DNA of 64,000 bases, from assembly GCF_033100135.1 (NCBI RefSeq), contig NZ_CP136920.1, positions 2,413,001 to 2,477,000 on the forward strand, in the 5' to 3' direction. The position numbers and the translations under genes are program-made. This stretch comes from Rubellicoccus peritrichatus. GTDB lineage: Bacteria; Verrucomicrobiota; Verrucomicrobiia; Opitutales; Cerasicoccaceae. The notes below the pieces were generated by a model that saw only the letters and a program-made list of their open reading frames with translations, ran no database searches and was not told the origin of the DNA. Shown piece after piece: positions 16,908 to 26,313 of the stretch. The stretch's first letter is position 1. Every line of letters starts with the position of its first letter.

Positions 16908-19589
16908 ATGAATTTTACCCTTGATCCATCTTCTTTGAAAATATCGTTTTTGTTGCGTTTGGTTGCCTTTTCCGGGCTCTTTCTTTTTGCGTCCTGTGAG
17001 AACGCCAATCGGCAAGGCGCTTATGAGGAACCATCATCACCAAAAGCGGATGTTGAGGAAGAGGCCGTCGTTGAGGCTGAGAGTCCTTCGTCGGTAGAAA
17101 TCTTAAAAGAGTCAGATCGGAGGAAGATCCCTGGAGATGATACTCCAGTATTTGAATCATTTGTCGAAGCTCAGCAGGACGGTGAATCTGCGCTGATTCC
17201 GGATTACAGTTATGCGGGTTATCACCGTAGTGAAAAGCCTCTGCCGGAAGTGACAAGAGACGCCTACAAGTATTTTGATGTTACTGAGTTTGGTGCCAAT
17301 GCTACTGATGACCGATCTGATCGTGATGCTGTGCTTCGGGCTTTAAAGGCGGCGCATGAGCATTCCGGGCCGGCTGTGGTATTCTTTCCGCCGGGAGTTT
17401 ATTTACTCAATGAAAAGTCGGATTTAGGAAAGCCACCTCTTGAGATCACGGGTAATGATATTGTATTGAAGGGGAGTGGTGCCTGGAAGACGACTTTGCG
17501 TTTTAATGAGGCTCCGTTTTTCGGACAGTTCCTTTTGAAGTTTCGTTCACCAAGCGGCAAAGATGATTACTGGCGTGGTGATCGTAAATTGCCCGGTATA
17601 ATACTGGAACAAGTGGATGATTTTTCGGTTAAGGTGAGCGATACACATGGATTCAAGCCGGGGGTGCGTGTGAATATGAATGCCAATCTGGATGTTAGCC
17701 TGCCATCTACCGCTGAGTATTTTCTGCCTCATGAGATCCCAGAAGGGGTTAAGCAACGAAATGGTGGCAAAATTAATGATGTTTTCGAATTGCATGAGGT
17801 TAAATCAGTCGAGGGTGACATAGTTACTTTTGCTGAGCCTATTCACCTTGATATTCCGTATTTTCAGAACATTGGTTTTTATGCCATCGAAAATATGATT
17901 ACTGAATGTGGTATCGAGGACTTGGCCTTGGTTGGTGGGTTTTACCAGCAGTTTAAACACTACAACGCGTCGCGTTTTTGCGAGGCATATCGTATGCTGA
18001 AGTTTGACCATGCTTTCAATTGCTGGGGGCGGAGGTTGCGGATTGCGAATTATAGTAATGCGATGGAGTTATGGATGTCCTCATTTAATACGTTCACGGA
18101 TATCTTACTTGAAGGAAATGCAGGCCATTTATCCATTTCTGTGATGAACGGCTATGGTAATTTGTTGGCTTTTGTTCGTGAGTACACGGATACACATCAT
18201 GGGCTGGGGGTTGCGCGCTCTGCTGTTGGCACTGTTTTTCTAAGATGTGTCCAATATGCGAACATGGAGGCTCACTGCGGTTGGCCTCGCGCAACACTTT
18301 ATGATCTGAATGAAGGTGGATTTTATCCGCGTGGTGGTGGTGCCAGATATTTCCCGCACCACGATAAAGGACTGACTTTTTGGAATTGGCATGTGACCGA
18401 GCCGGGGAGCTATAATTTTTGGCCGAGTACTCCATATGGCTCCTTTATGCCACCCGCTGTTGTGGGGCTTCATGGCGAAGACTTCGAGTTGATTGACCCG
18501 GAGAAGAATCTTTTGGTCTTTGAATCTTATGGCGAGCCGGTGGAACCGGAATCATTGTTCGAAGCTCAGCTTGCTCTGCGCCTGGGAGAATTGCCTGAGT
18601 GGTTGAGGAGCGCAAGTGAGTCTTTCGAGGCAGTGAGTCGTCATTCGAGGGTCCGAATCAGTAGTCCAAAAAACTACAGTCAATTTCCGGGCGGCGCACC
18701 TGTTTCCGTATCCTTCGAGGTTCCTTCTGGGATGGATCTCGATCATATCGAGCGAGTTAACCTTCTGGCCTCATCGACCAGTTTGTGGAATGGTTTTCAT
18801 TTGGTGCCTAAGGCAGATCCGAAGTCAATGAGCATGGAGTTTAATCCACCTCATAGTGGAGTTTGGGTTTTGCGTGCGCAGTTAATCAACTCACTTGGTG
18901 AGTCCAGTCTTAGTAATCCCATAACACTGTTTAGTGGGAGCCCTTCGAGCCTTAGGCCATTACCGGTTGCCGGGGCGAGCATGATTCCGGGCAACGATAA
19001 GCAGAAACTTCATGCAGACTATGTTAGCAAGGGGGGAGGGCATGCTCGCGTCATCCCGGATAGTAAAACGCTGGCCAGTCGCAAGGATGACGAAGCGTAT
19101 TATTTGTTTGAGAAGGATTATGCGGTAGAACTCCAGGAGTTCCACGAGCGTTACAGTGATGAGGCAGTGAGGCCAATTGTTGAGAAGGCTCAAAATGTTA
19201 ATTTAGCAAAAACTTTGTTTGATGGGAAAAAACGTGGAGAATCTCGCGGGCTTTATCATTACATGGATACCATGGTTCAGGCTTGGTTTGATTGGCCTCG
19301 AAAAGTCAATCGTCTTGATATTCATTGGAAGAATGGTGCTCCGGCTAAGCCGGTCCGTTTGGAGATTTTGACCTCAAGCAACTATCCTGAGTGCCTCTAC
19401 ACAGTGGCGAATGATGAATCGTTATGGGAATTTTCAGTTGGTCGATTAGGTGAGACTCTCATTAGAGAAAGTATTGATGGAGAAGATGTTACGACCTTAT
19501 ATTTTCCTGAACGAGAAGCGCGTGCAGTTCGTCTATTACTCTCAGGCGTTTCGGGTGAAGTCACTGAATTAGAGTTTTTTGGTCCCTGA
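16908..19589 (+). CDS. Beta-helix lipoprotein (Pectate_lyase_3/DUF4955 type) with Ig-like and discoidin-like C-terminus
   Basis: The N-terminus ends in a lipobox (SGLFLFASC), predicting a lipid-anchored protein facing the periplasm or cell surface. After an acidic linker comes the family opening PDYSYAGYH, then FDVTEFGANATDDRSDRDAV and VVFFPPGVYLL of a Pectate_lyase_3 beta-helix. Further family marks are ATLYDLNEGGF, TFWNW, VVGLHGEDFE and LALRLGELPEWL. The C-terminal third repeats the plan of the giant protein at 7205: an Ig-like segment (VRISSPKNY) and a discoidin-like domain. A TTG at 16887 is in frame, but the ATG at 16908 gives a standard lipoprotein signal. No activity is known to me for this family; a lyase or hydrolase acting on a sulfated polysaccharide is inferred from context. 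Confidence 0.8.
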   Translation: MNFTLDPSSLKISFLLRLVAFSGLFLFASCENANRQGAYEEPSSPKADVEEEAVVEAESPSSVEILKESDRRKIPGDDTPVFESFVEAQQDGESALIPDYSYAGYHRSEKPLPEVTRDAYKYFDVTEFGANATDDRSDRDAVLRALKAAHEHSGPAVVFFPPGVYLLNEKSDLGKPPLEITGNDIVLKGSGAWKTTLRFNEAPFFGQFLLKFRSPSGKDDYWRGDRKLPGIILEQVDDFSVKVSDTHGFKPGVRVNMNANLDVSLPSTAEYFLPHEIPEGVKQRNGGKINDVFELHEVKSVEGDIVTFAEPIHLDIPYFQNIGFYAIENMITECGIEDLALVGGFYQQFKHYNASRFCEAYRMLKFDHAFNCWGRRLRIANYSNAMELWMSSFNTFTDILLEGNAGHLSISVMNGYGNLLAFVREYTDTHHGLGVARSAVGTVFLRCVQYANMEAHCGWPRATLYDLNEGGFYPRGGGARYFPHHDKGLTFWNWHVTEPGSYNFWPSTPYGSFMPPAVVGLHGEDFELIDPEKNLLVFESYGEPVEPESLFEAQLALRLGELPEWLRSASESFEAVSRHSRVRISSPKNYSQFPGGAPVSVSFEVPSGMDLDHIERVNLLASSTSLWNGFHLVPKADPKSMSMEFNPPHSGVWVLRAQLINSLGESSLSNPITLFSGSPSSLRPLPVAGASMIPGNDKQKLHADYVSKGGGHARVIPDSKTLASRKDDEAYYLFEKDYAVELQEFHERYSDEAVRPIVEKAQNVNLAKTLFDGKKRGESRGLYHYMDTMVQAWFDWPRKVNRLDIHWKNGAPAKPVRLEILTSSNYPECLYTVANDESLWEFSVGRLGETLIRESIDGEDVTTLYFPEREARAVRLLLSGVSGEVTELEFFGP

Positions 19590-19714
19590 CGACTATTCTC
19601 ATATAGCGCAACTACTTGCTGGATAGGGAGGTTTTCCATGGAAACAGCTCTACTTGGCTTTGGGACGGATATCCTGGCTCGATGATTGGCGCAGAAATGA
19701 GTTATTTTTATATC

Positions 19715-19731
19715 ATGGTAATTTAACGCAA
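19715..19731. promoter_or_regulatory. Candidate operator (reverse complement of 2038-2054) before the PEP-CTERM gene
   Basis: ATGGTAATTTAACGCAA is the exact reverse complement of the 17-mer at 2038-2054. A TTGACG box follows six bases later (19738-19743), the same spacing as TTGACA after the first copy. The core GGTAATTTAAC is one base from the palindromic LacI-1 site. Confidence 0.5.
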
Positions 19732-19846
19732 AAACACTTGACGTACGATCTTAAAATGAACATCTTAGTTAAATACAACCTACCTCAGGTTCGAAAAACA
19801 GTTAACCCCCACGTCTAACAATTGAGAACAATTATCTAAAGATATC

Positions 19847-20656
19847 ATGAAAAAATCCCTACAACTTATCATTGCTGCTGCGACCATTTCGGTATTTCCC
19901 TTAGCAGCCTCTGCACAAACCCTGGCGGGTTCGTTTTTAATGCAAACCGGAAGCGGGACTGGTCTCGATAGTACTATAGAAACATCACGAACTACTGGAG
20001 GCAATGTGGACACACGAGGTGCCGTTGCCGGTGATGTTGGGCTTCTTGCAGGTACTGTAATGGGCAGTGGAGGCTATACTGGTTTGAATTTTGCGAATTT
20101 CAGCTTTACGTCGAACTACACTAACATGAATCGATTTGGTGGTGCAGGCGGTGCTTTCATTACCTGGGATTTCGATTTTTCCACTTACCTCGCTGGCAAG
20201 ACGATTGGCACTGGTGCTGGTGAATCATCCTTTGCGGTGGATGTCAATTACGCTGGTCGACGAGAAGGTGCGGGTGGGAATGATGGAGTCTTCTACATCA
20301 GTTTTAATAATGGCAGTGGTTTGACTCTGGATACCACACTGGTTACGGACATGACTCCAGGAGATGGTGCTACGGCCGTCATGAATGCCAGCAACTACAC
20401 TTCTATTGGAACTATTCCTGGGGGAACTGGATCTGGTTCGGCCAGTTATGATATCACTTCTTTTCTTGCAGATTCGACGGATGGTAGAGTGCGTGTCGCC
20501 TATTTTGATGATTCATTCAGTGCTGCAATTTCGGTCCAGAATGCGAGTGGTATCGTCGAGACCATAAACATCCCTGAGCCAGCGACAGTGTCGGGTTTCT
20601 TTGCAGTCGGTGCGTTGGTATTTGCTGCGATTTACCGCAGTCGCCGTCGGGCATAA
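19847..20656 (+). CDS. PEP-CTERM sorted secreted protein
   Basis: A signal peptide (LIIAAATISVFPLAASAQ) opens the protein and a PEP-CTERM sorting tail closes it: PEPATVSGFFAVGALVFAA followed by RSRRRA. Exosortase normally recognises this tail and attaches or releases the protein at the cell surface; no exosortase gene is in the window. The middle is a beta-rich domain with WDFDFSTY, VFYISFNNGSG and a VTDMTPGDG turn. In order and spacing these match the duplicated N-terminal domain of the giant protein at 7205-11890. It is followed by a strong hairpin and precedes the DUF4955-type gene at 20764. A polysaccharide- or surface-binding role is inference. Confidence 0.85.
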   Translation: MKKSLQLIIAAATISVFPLAASAQTLAGSFLMQTGSGTGLDSTIETSRTTGGNVDTRGAVAGDVGLLAGTVMGSGGYTGLNFANFSFTSNYTNMNRFGGAGGAFITWDFDFSTYLAGKTIGTGAGESSFAVDVNYAGRREGAGGNDGVFYISFNNGSGLTLDTTLVTDMTPGDGATAVMNASNYTSIGTIPGGTGSGSASYDITSFLADSTDGRVRVAYFDDSFSAAISVQNASGIVETINIPEPATVSGFFAVGALVFAAIYRSRRRA

Positions 20657-20697
20657 ATTTGAGTATCTAGAACTGAGTAGAATCTGTTTTGATAGCA

Positions 20698-20731
20698 ATG
20701 GCCTCCGTCGACAAGCGTTGGCGGAGGCCAT
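20698..20731 (+). terminator. Hairpin after the PEP-CTERM gene
   Basis: A 10-base stem, ATGGCCTCCG/CGGAGGCCAT, with a 14-base loop, is followed by TTT. It may attenuate transcription into the following lyase genes, since the next start is only 33 bases away. Confidence 0.6.
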
Positions 20732-20763
20732 TTAGTTGAATCCATTCAATTAGACTTTCGAAA

Positions 20764-22386
20764 ATGATAAAATGCATTATTCCAATCTTTCTCTCTCTAA
20801 GCCTCGCATCATTGAGTGTCGGGCAAACGAGTTCGATTTGGAAGAAATATCAAGAGGCTAAAAAAGCAGGTAACGAGGAGCCTTTGCCGGATTACTCTTA
20901 CGCTGGTTACGGATTCGGCGAAAAAGCGATTCCTGACGTCGAAGCCGAGGTCTTTAATGTCACCGATTTTGGGGCATTTCCAGATGACGGAAAAGCTGAC
21001 CTTGAAGGGATTCAAGATGCTATCAATGCTGCAGAAGAGAACGGAGGTGGCATCGTATTTTTCCCGCCGGGGCGTTTTCTCGTTAGTGAGGTTGAGGGGG
21101 CCAGCAAGTGCATCGAAATTCGAGGCTCAAATATTGTTCTTCGTGGGAGTGGATCAGATGAGGGCGGGACGACTCTTTTTATGCGTCATCGCCTTTTTCC
21201 TGCTGATCCTAAAATTGGGTGGAGTATCCCGCCTGCAGTTTATTTTACTCCTTTGGATAAAGGGCTTAGTAGTCGTGAAATCCTGATGGCCAAGGGGAAT
21301 GCGGAGGCTCGTTTGGCGGCAGATGCACAAAGGGGCGATTTTCAAATAAAGGTTGCTGATGCATCTGGATTCAAAGTGGGAGAGGTTGTTTCGATTGCGG
21401 CCGAGGGTACTCGTTTGAACTCCTATTATTTGGATGGACTTAAGACACGTGAAAACTGGGAGCGTATCAATACCAGAGGTGTCGCTGTAACAGAGAAGCA
21501 TTTGATCAAAAAAATAGAGGGAAACACACTTGTTTTTCATGCTCCACTACATGACCGCTTTCTGGTATCAGACGATTGGGCAGTGATCGTTTACCCGGTT
21601 CTTGAAGAATGTGGCTTTGAAGACATCCATGTGGAAGGAAACTTTCATGAGGTGTATGTGCATCATAAACAGAACGGGTTTGGGGCGGTTTCAATGGAAT
21701 CCTGTTTAAACTCATGGATACGTCGTTGTCGTTTCACAAACTTGATTAACGGTGCGGCTTTTTCTGGTTGTGTGGCGAGCTCGATGTTACTGAACGAAAT
21801 AGGAGGAAACCCGGGCCATTCTTCTTTCTCGATTTCATTTGGAACGAATAATCTGTTTGGGTTGAGCCGTGATGTTTGTGGTTATTACCACGGTCCCAAT
21901 GTTTCACATTTGGCGATTGGTAGCGTTGTTTGGAGATACACTGCAGATCATGGTGCTCGTGGTGGTCCTGATTTTCATGCTACATTTCCGCAGGTGACAT
22001 TGTGGGATGCCTGCGACTCCAAATATCTTGATAGTCATGGTGGCAACTTTAAAGACCTCCCGAATCATCTCGGTGGACTTACGCTTTGGAATTTTAATCA
22101 GACAGGCAAGCCGGATAAAGATGTTGATTATTGGGATTTGCTACCTGGTCAACCTGACAAGCCTTATGGCCCATTGACGGTCGTTAAGCCAACGATCGTT
22201 GGTTTCCACGGAGCAGATACAACATTTGACCGTTCCACGGTTGGCTATCTGGAGAGCCTTGGGCGTGCCGTGTCGCCGGAGTCACTTTATGAGGCACAAT
22301 TAGAGCTCAGACTTGGAAAAAAACCAGAATGGATCGAACAGGCAAAAACAGAATGGAAGGAGATCATTGAAGATCGAACTGAGTAA
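20764..22386 (+). CDS. Secreted beta-helix protein (Pectate_lyase_3/DUF4955 type), short form
   Basis: Third member of the family in the window, 540 residues, limited to signal peptide (IPIFLSLSLASLSVG) and beta-helix core. It starts with PDYSYAGYGFGEKAIPDVE, then FNVTDFGAFPDDGKAD and IVFFPPGRFLV. It ends with VTLWDACD, LTLWNFNQ, IVGFHGAD and LELRLGKKPEWI, the same closing sequence as the other two. It lacks the Ig-like and discoidin-like additions. First gene of a tight rightward run (gaps of 33, -4, 31 and 44 bases) with the epimerase-like dehydrogenase, both PL8 lyases and the sulfatase. This linkage is the best evidence that the family acts on the same glycosaminoglycan-like substrate. 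No catalytic residues can be assigned from sequence alone. Confidence 0.78.
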   Translation: MIKCIIPIFLSLSLASLSVGQTSSIWKKYQEAKKAGNEEPLPDYSYAGYGFGEKAIPDVEAEVFNVTDFGAFPDDGKADLEGIQDAINAAEENGGGIVFFPPGRFLVSEVEGASKCIEIRGSNIVLRGSGSDEGGTTLFMRHRLFPADPKIGWSIPPAVYFTPLDKGLSSREILMAKGNAEARLAADAQRGDFQIKVADASGFKVGEVVSIAAEGTRLNSYYLDGLKTRENWERINTRGVAVTEKHLIKKIEGNTLVFHAPLHDRFLVSDDWAVIVYPVLEECGFEDIHVEGNFHEVYVHHKQNGFGAVSMESCLNSWIRRCRFTNLINGAAFSGCVASSMLLNEIGGNPGHSSFSISFGTNNLFGLSRDVCGYYHGPNVSHLAIGSVVWRYTADHGARGGPDFHATFPQVTLWDACDSKYLDSHGGNFKDLPNHLGGLTLWNFNQTGKPDKDVDYWDLLPGQPDKPYGPLTVVKPTIVGFHGADTTFDRSTVGYLESLGRAVSPESLYEAQLELRLGKKPEWIEQAKTEWKEIIEDRTE

Positions 22387-22419
22387 GCATGCTGCTTATG
22401 CCGGAATTTTTAATAAACT

Positions 22420-23148
22420 ATGAGAATACTATTTACAGGATCAGCCGGGTTCCTCGGACAATCAATCTTTAAAGCCTTCGAAGGTCGGCATAAAATCAGG
22501 CTGATGGATGTTAGGCCTTTTGAAACCGATCACGAGATGTTCATTGGTGATGTTGGTAATCTGGATGATTGTCGTCGTGCCGTGAAAGATATTGATACTC
22601 TTGTCATTGCGCACATGGCGCCACGCCCGATTGATCGTCCAGAGCCAAGTTTTGATGCTGCAGTCAAAGGGACAGCGAATCTCTTCTTTGCCGCTGAGGA
22701 AGCCGGCATCAAGCGCATTTGCCTGATCTCAAGTGTCAATACGGTAAGGGCACATGGGGAGTCAGTTTTTGCATCCCATGACACCCCAATGCAGGGGATC
22801 GATATTTACGATTTGAGCAAGATCTGCCAAGAGGTTATTGCGGAGCAGTATCATCGTTGTGCGGATATGAAAATTGCCGTACTCCGTATCGGCTACGTCG
22901 TCGATGCAAAGCTGCTTACAAATAAGTACGGTGTTGACTTGGATGGCTTTGTCGAAGGCATGATCGATCGCGGGGATGTGGGCGAAGCAGCGCTCCGCAC
23001 TTTGGAACTACCGGATCTGGGGTATGAAATTTTCTATGTCATTGGCGAGCTGGAAAGTAAGCAATATGAAGTGACATCTACCTGGAAACGGCTTGGTTGG
23101 ATTCCCAAGCACCTTGTTCGCTCCGTTCTTGAAGAGACGGCATCATGA
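22420..23148 (+). CDS. NAD(P)-dependent epimerase/dehydratase (extended SDR)
   Basis: A Rossmann N-terminus with TGSAGFLG (residues 6-13) binds NAD(P), and the catalytic Tyr130-x-x-x-Lys134 pair sits in YDLSK, with SSVN providing the upstream Ser. 242 residues, shorter than typical sugar-nucleotide epimerases (about 320), and closer in size to uronate dehydrogenase-like members. It is cytoplasmic and overlaps the next gene by four bases, so it is translated together with the lyases. A role in converting an imported uronic acid or deoxysugar is plausible from position, but the substrate cannot be read. Confidence 0.8.
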   Translation: MRILFTGSAGFLGQSIFKAFEGRHKIRLMDVRPFETDHEMFIGDVGNLDDCRRAVKDIDTLVIAHMAPRPIDRPEPSFDAAVKGTANLFFAAEEAGIKRICLISSVNTVRAHGESVFASHDTPMQGIDIYDLSKICQEVIAEQYHRCADMKIAVLRIGYVVDAKLLTNKYGVDLDGFVEGMIDRGDVGEAALRTLELPDLGYEIFYVIGELESKQYEVTSTWKRLGWIPKHLVRSVLEETAS

Positions 23149-26100
23149 AAAGATCATATGATCTGAGTCAAAATTTACTGATCTTTACTTTTTGTTTTTT
23201 GGCTTCTTTGGTTCGCTCTGAAGCAGACCAGACATCAATACCTTTGGCTTTGGATGAAAGCTTACTATCTGAACGCATAAGCGTTACAGATGGAGATATC
23301 AGCCTGAGCTACCGACATTTGAGTGATGGGGCACCAAGCCTTCGTTGGGATTATGAGCCAGGTGGGACCTTGGTCATTCATGGTCGAATTGGTTGGAAGT
23401 CACAAGCTGTCGAGAAGATGGTTGAAGTGGAGGGCGTTGATTATCCCTGGCTGTCCGAGCCACTTGGCTTCTCCATGCGTGTTTGCCGCGATGATGAAGT
23501 CACTGAGCCTGATGCACAAAAACTCACTGTAGCTTTTGGAAGCGGCGATCAGCGCGATTGCTGGTTCAATTGCTATCCCAAGCGAAGGGGATGGTCTATT
23601 GTGCATGCTATATATGGATGGGAGACCCGGGGTGAGCCTTCCACGGAGATGGACTGGGTGAAGTTCACGGCTCCTCACGTTGCTGGTACTTTATATCTAA
23701 ATGATATCATTACTTGTGGTCCGCTTTTTGAGGCCAGTACATTGCCAAATCCGGAGCGGCGAGTTTTTGGTCCTTATCAACCGGCTCGCATAGGCGAAGT
23801 CGGTTCGCTCCTGGTTAGTAACAGGCGCATTACTGGGATCGAAGAAGCTCAGCCATTTTTCAAAAACCGTGCGATTACGCCGCTCCCTCAGAAGGTCACC
23901 GAGGAAGAAATCGAGGCCTTCCGTACGATAGAGGATCGCCTGTTTCCTATTCTTAAAGAGAAGGCCACCAAACCACTTTCAGCAGAGAAGATGAAAGAGC
24001 TGGAGGCTGAATTTAACAAATTTGGAATTACTCGGAATGGTGATACGATCAACGGAAACCCGATTGAGTATAAAGAAAGCTATGGGTATTGTAAGTTAAT
24101 GCGTGCGTTGGGAGATGCCTGGCATATGACATCCGATCATAATCAACAGAAACAGATCAGCGATTGGTTTTTGGATATGTTTGATTATGCAGTTAAGCTG
24201 GGTGACATTCCGTCCCGCTGGTACAATGGTCGCGGATTTGTCGATGGTTGTTTCTTGATGCGAGATGTGCTTAAGAAAAACGGGCAACTCGAAGAAGCTA
24301 TTACTTATACCCGTCAAGCCTACTTGTTTAACCAACTCTATGATGATACGGGTTTCAATGGGACCAATGTCAAGGGAGCCGATCTTGACTACCTTTACAC
24401 TTGTACGGTGAGTGTCATGTCGAATATCCTGATGATGGATGAGTCTCCGGAGAAAGTCCGGGATATGCGCGAGATAAGTCACTTTTACAGCACTGTGGCT
24501 TTGGATTATTCACCGTCTATTGCTGATGGAATTAAGCCGGATGGCTCTGCGTTTCATCATAATATGGCATCAGCTAGAGGGTATGGAAACTACACGATCC
24601 CCATTGTCATTGAAGCTTTGGTTTATCCTTTGTCAGGCACAGTGTTTCGGATTACTGAAGCTGCTCACGAGCGGCTGCGTAAACTGGCAAAGCAGCGCTT
24701 TTTTTATAGAACACAAAACCATATTCCTCTTGGTTGGCGTAACATCACACTTGGAGTCCATCGAAAAGATGCCAGCTACAAGGAAAATTTATTTCTAGCG
24801 AAATCGGGAACACCTGATGGTAAAAAAAAGTATGATGATGAGATGGCCGCCATATATCTCCGAATTGTTCAGAACGATCTTTACTACAAGGATCGCGCGA
24901 ATGACCCGGCGATTAAAGACATCCTAAGTCGTGGCATAAAGCCTGCAGATATCCCTCAAGGAACAAAGATTTACCCATATACTGCCGCAGCGATTCATCG
25001 CCGCTCAGATTGGATGTTTGCCGTTTCCGGACACAGTTCCTACATGTTTGGTCGTGAATGCTGGGGCTATGGAATACCTTGGATGTATTTACGCTGGGGA
25101 TTGACTGAAGTGATTTATCCGGATCGAAAAGACCTGGAAATGGTCAACAGTGGTTTCAGCCCAGATGGTTGGGACTGGGCACATTTACCGGGAGTTACCG
25201 CTCCGGTCCGTGAAGAAGAGAGACTAAAAACGGTTATCACAAAGCGAGGCCATGATATTGCCGAGCATCTTTACTCCGACCAGCCTTTTGTTGGAGGTGT
25301 CAGTACCCGGCATGGAAATGGGCTCTTTGTTCTCAAACTTCGTGGGCATGACAAGTATAAGCTGGATTCTTTCTACGCGAATAAGACCTGGTTTATGTTT
25401 GGCGATTTGATTATCTGCCTGGGCACTGACATTCGTTACGATATTTCTGGAGAGTCCGTTGATACAACTCTGTTTCAAAATCGTTTTACTCCAAACAAAG
25501 ATAGCCTCTGGATTGGCGAAAAAGAAGTAGATACATTTCCGATGAAGTGGTCTGAAGAAACTAAATCGCCACTTTGGATGATTGATAATCGAGCGGTGGG
25601 TTATTATATTCCTACTCCGACGAATCTATCGCTTCACATTGATGAGCAAACATCGGGATATTCCTTTGTTCCAGGTCGTCAAGATGCGCCGGATCTTGAA
25701 TCGCAAGGGGATTTTGCCCTCGCTAAAATCGAGCATGGCGAGACTCCTGATGATGCCAGCTATCAGTATGCGATGAAAATTCGAACGAATCCTGATGCGA
25801 TGGCCGACTTTGCTGCATCGATGGAATCAAGTCATAAACCTTACAAGGTTTTGAAGGCTGATAGTGAGGCGCATGTCATTCATCACGATGAAAGTAACTC
25901 AATGGCCTATGTGATGTTTCAACGCGACTACGATTTGAACATCGGTCACGTTATTGGCGTGACCAAACCTTGTACGTTTATCGTTCAGGAAAAAGACACT
26001 GGCCTTGAGGTAAGTCTCTCGGATCCGGATCTTCATTTCTTCTACGGCTTTGGCTGGGATGTCCAACTTGATCGAAGTCGCAAGCAGATGGTCAGTTATG

Positions 26101-26282
26101 CTGAACCTTGGTACTATGAGCCCAGCAAACCATCCGTGGTTAGATTGATTTTGAAGGGTGAATATGAACTTACTGATGATATCGGTTCTGCTGAAATCTT
26201 ATCCAGTGGGAACGGTCAGACCGTTCTTGAGTTTGTTTGTGTAGACGGACTTTCAAAAGTGGCTCAACTACAAGCAAAGTGA
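23145..26282 (+). CDS. PL8 polysaccharide lyase, chondroitinase ABC-like
   Basis: 1045 residues, close to the size of Proteus chondroitin ABC lyase I (about 1000). A signal-like helix (LLIFTFCFLASLVRSEA) precedes an N-terminal beta-sandwich (to ~220), an alpha/alpha toroid (~240-590) and C-terminal beta-sandwiches. The catalytic helix region reads DGSAFHHNMASARGYGNY, with His471/His472 and Tyr480 as the likely base/acid residues. The beta part has YANKTWFMFGDLIICLGTDI and VDTTLFQNRF, typical of PL8. PL8 enzymes break hexosaminide-uronate bonds in chondroitin sulfate, dermatan sulfate, hyaluronan or xanthan by beta-elimination, leaving an unsaturated uronate. No unsaturated glucuronyl hydrolase is in the window. 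Start overlaps the epimerase stop by four bases. Confidence 0.85.
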   Translation: MKRSYDLSQNLLIFTFCFLASLVRSEADQTSIPLALDESLLSERISVTDGDISLSYRHLSDGAPSLRWDYEPGGTLVIHGRIGWKSQAVEKMVEVEGVDYPWLSEPLGFSMRVCRDDEVTEPDAQKLTVAFGSGDQRDCWFNCYPKRRGWSIVHAIYGWETRGEPSTEMDWVKFTAPHVAGTLYLNDIITCGPLFEASTLPNPERRVFGPYQPARIGEVGSLLVSNRRITGIEEAQPFFKNRAITPLPQKVTEEEIEAFRTIEDRLFPILKEKATKPLSAEKMKELEAEFNKFGITRNGDTINGNPIEYKESYGYCKLMRALGDAWHMTSDHNQQKQISDWFLDMFDYAVKLGDIPSRWYNGRGFVDGCFLMRDVLKKNGQLEEAITYTRQAYLFNQLYDDTGFNGTNVKGADLDYLYTCTVSVMSNILMMDESPEKVRDMREISHFYSTVALDYSPSIADGIKPDGSAFHHNMASARGYGNYTIPIVIEALVYPLSGTVFRITEAAHERLRKLAKQRFFYRTQNHIPLGWRNITLGVHRKDASYKENLFLAKSGTPDGKKKYDDEMAAIYLRIVQNDLYYKDRANDPAIKDILSRGIKPADIPQGTKIYPYTAAAIHRRSDWMFAVSGHSSYMFGRECWGYGIPWMYLRWGLTEVIYPDRKDLEMVNSGFSPDGWDWAHLPGVTAPVREEERLKTVITKRGHDIAEHLYSDQPFVGGVSTRHGNGLFVLKLRGHDKYKLDSFYANKTWFMFGDLIICLGTDIRYDISGESVDTTLFQNRFTPNKDSLWIGEKEVDTFPMKWSEETKSPLWMIDNRAVGYYIPTPTNLSLHIDEQTSGYSFVPGRQDAPDLESQGDFALAKIEHGETPDDASYQYAMKIRTNPDAMADFAASMESSHKPYKVLKADSEAHVIHHDESNSMAYVMFQRDYDLNIGHVIGVTKPCTFIVQEKDTGLEVSLSDPDLHFFYGFGWDVQLDRSRKQMVSYAEPWYYEPSKPSVVRLILKGEYELTDDIGSAEILSSGNGQTVLEFVCVDGLSKVAQLQAK

Positions 26283-26313
26283 TTCAATTTTAATACCGAA
26301 ATATCTACTGTAA

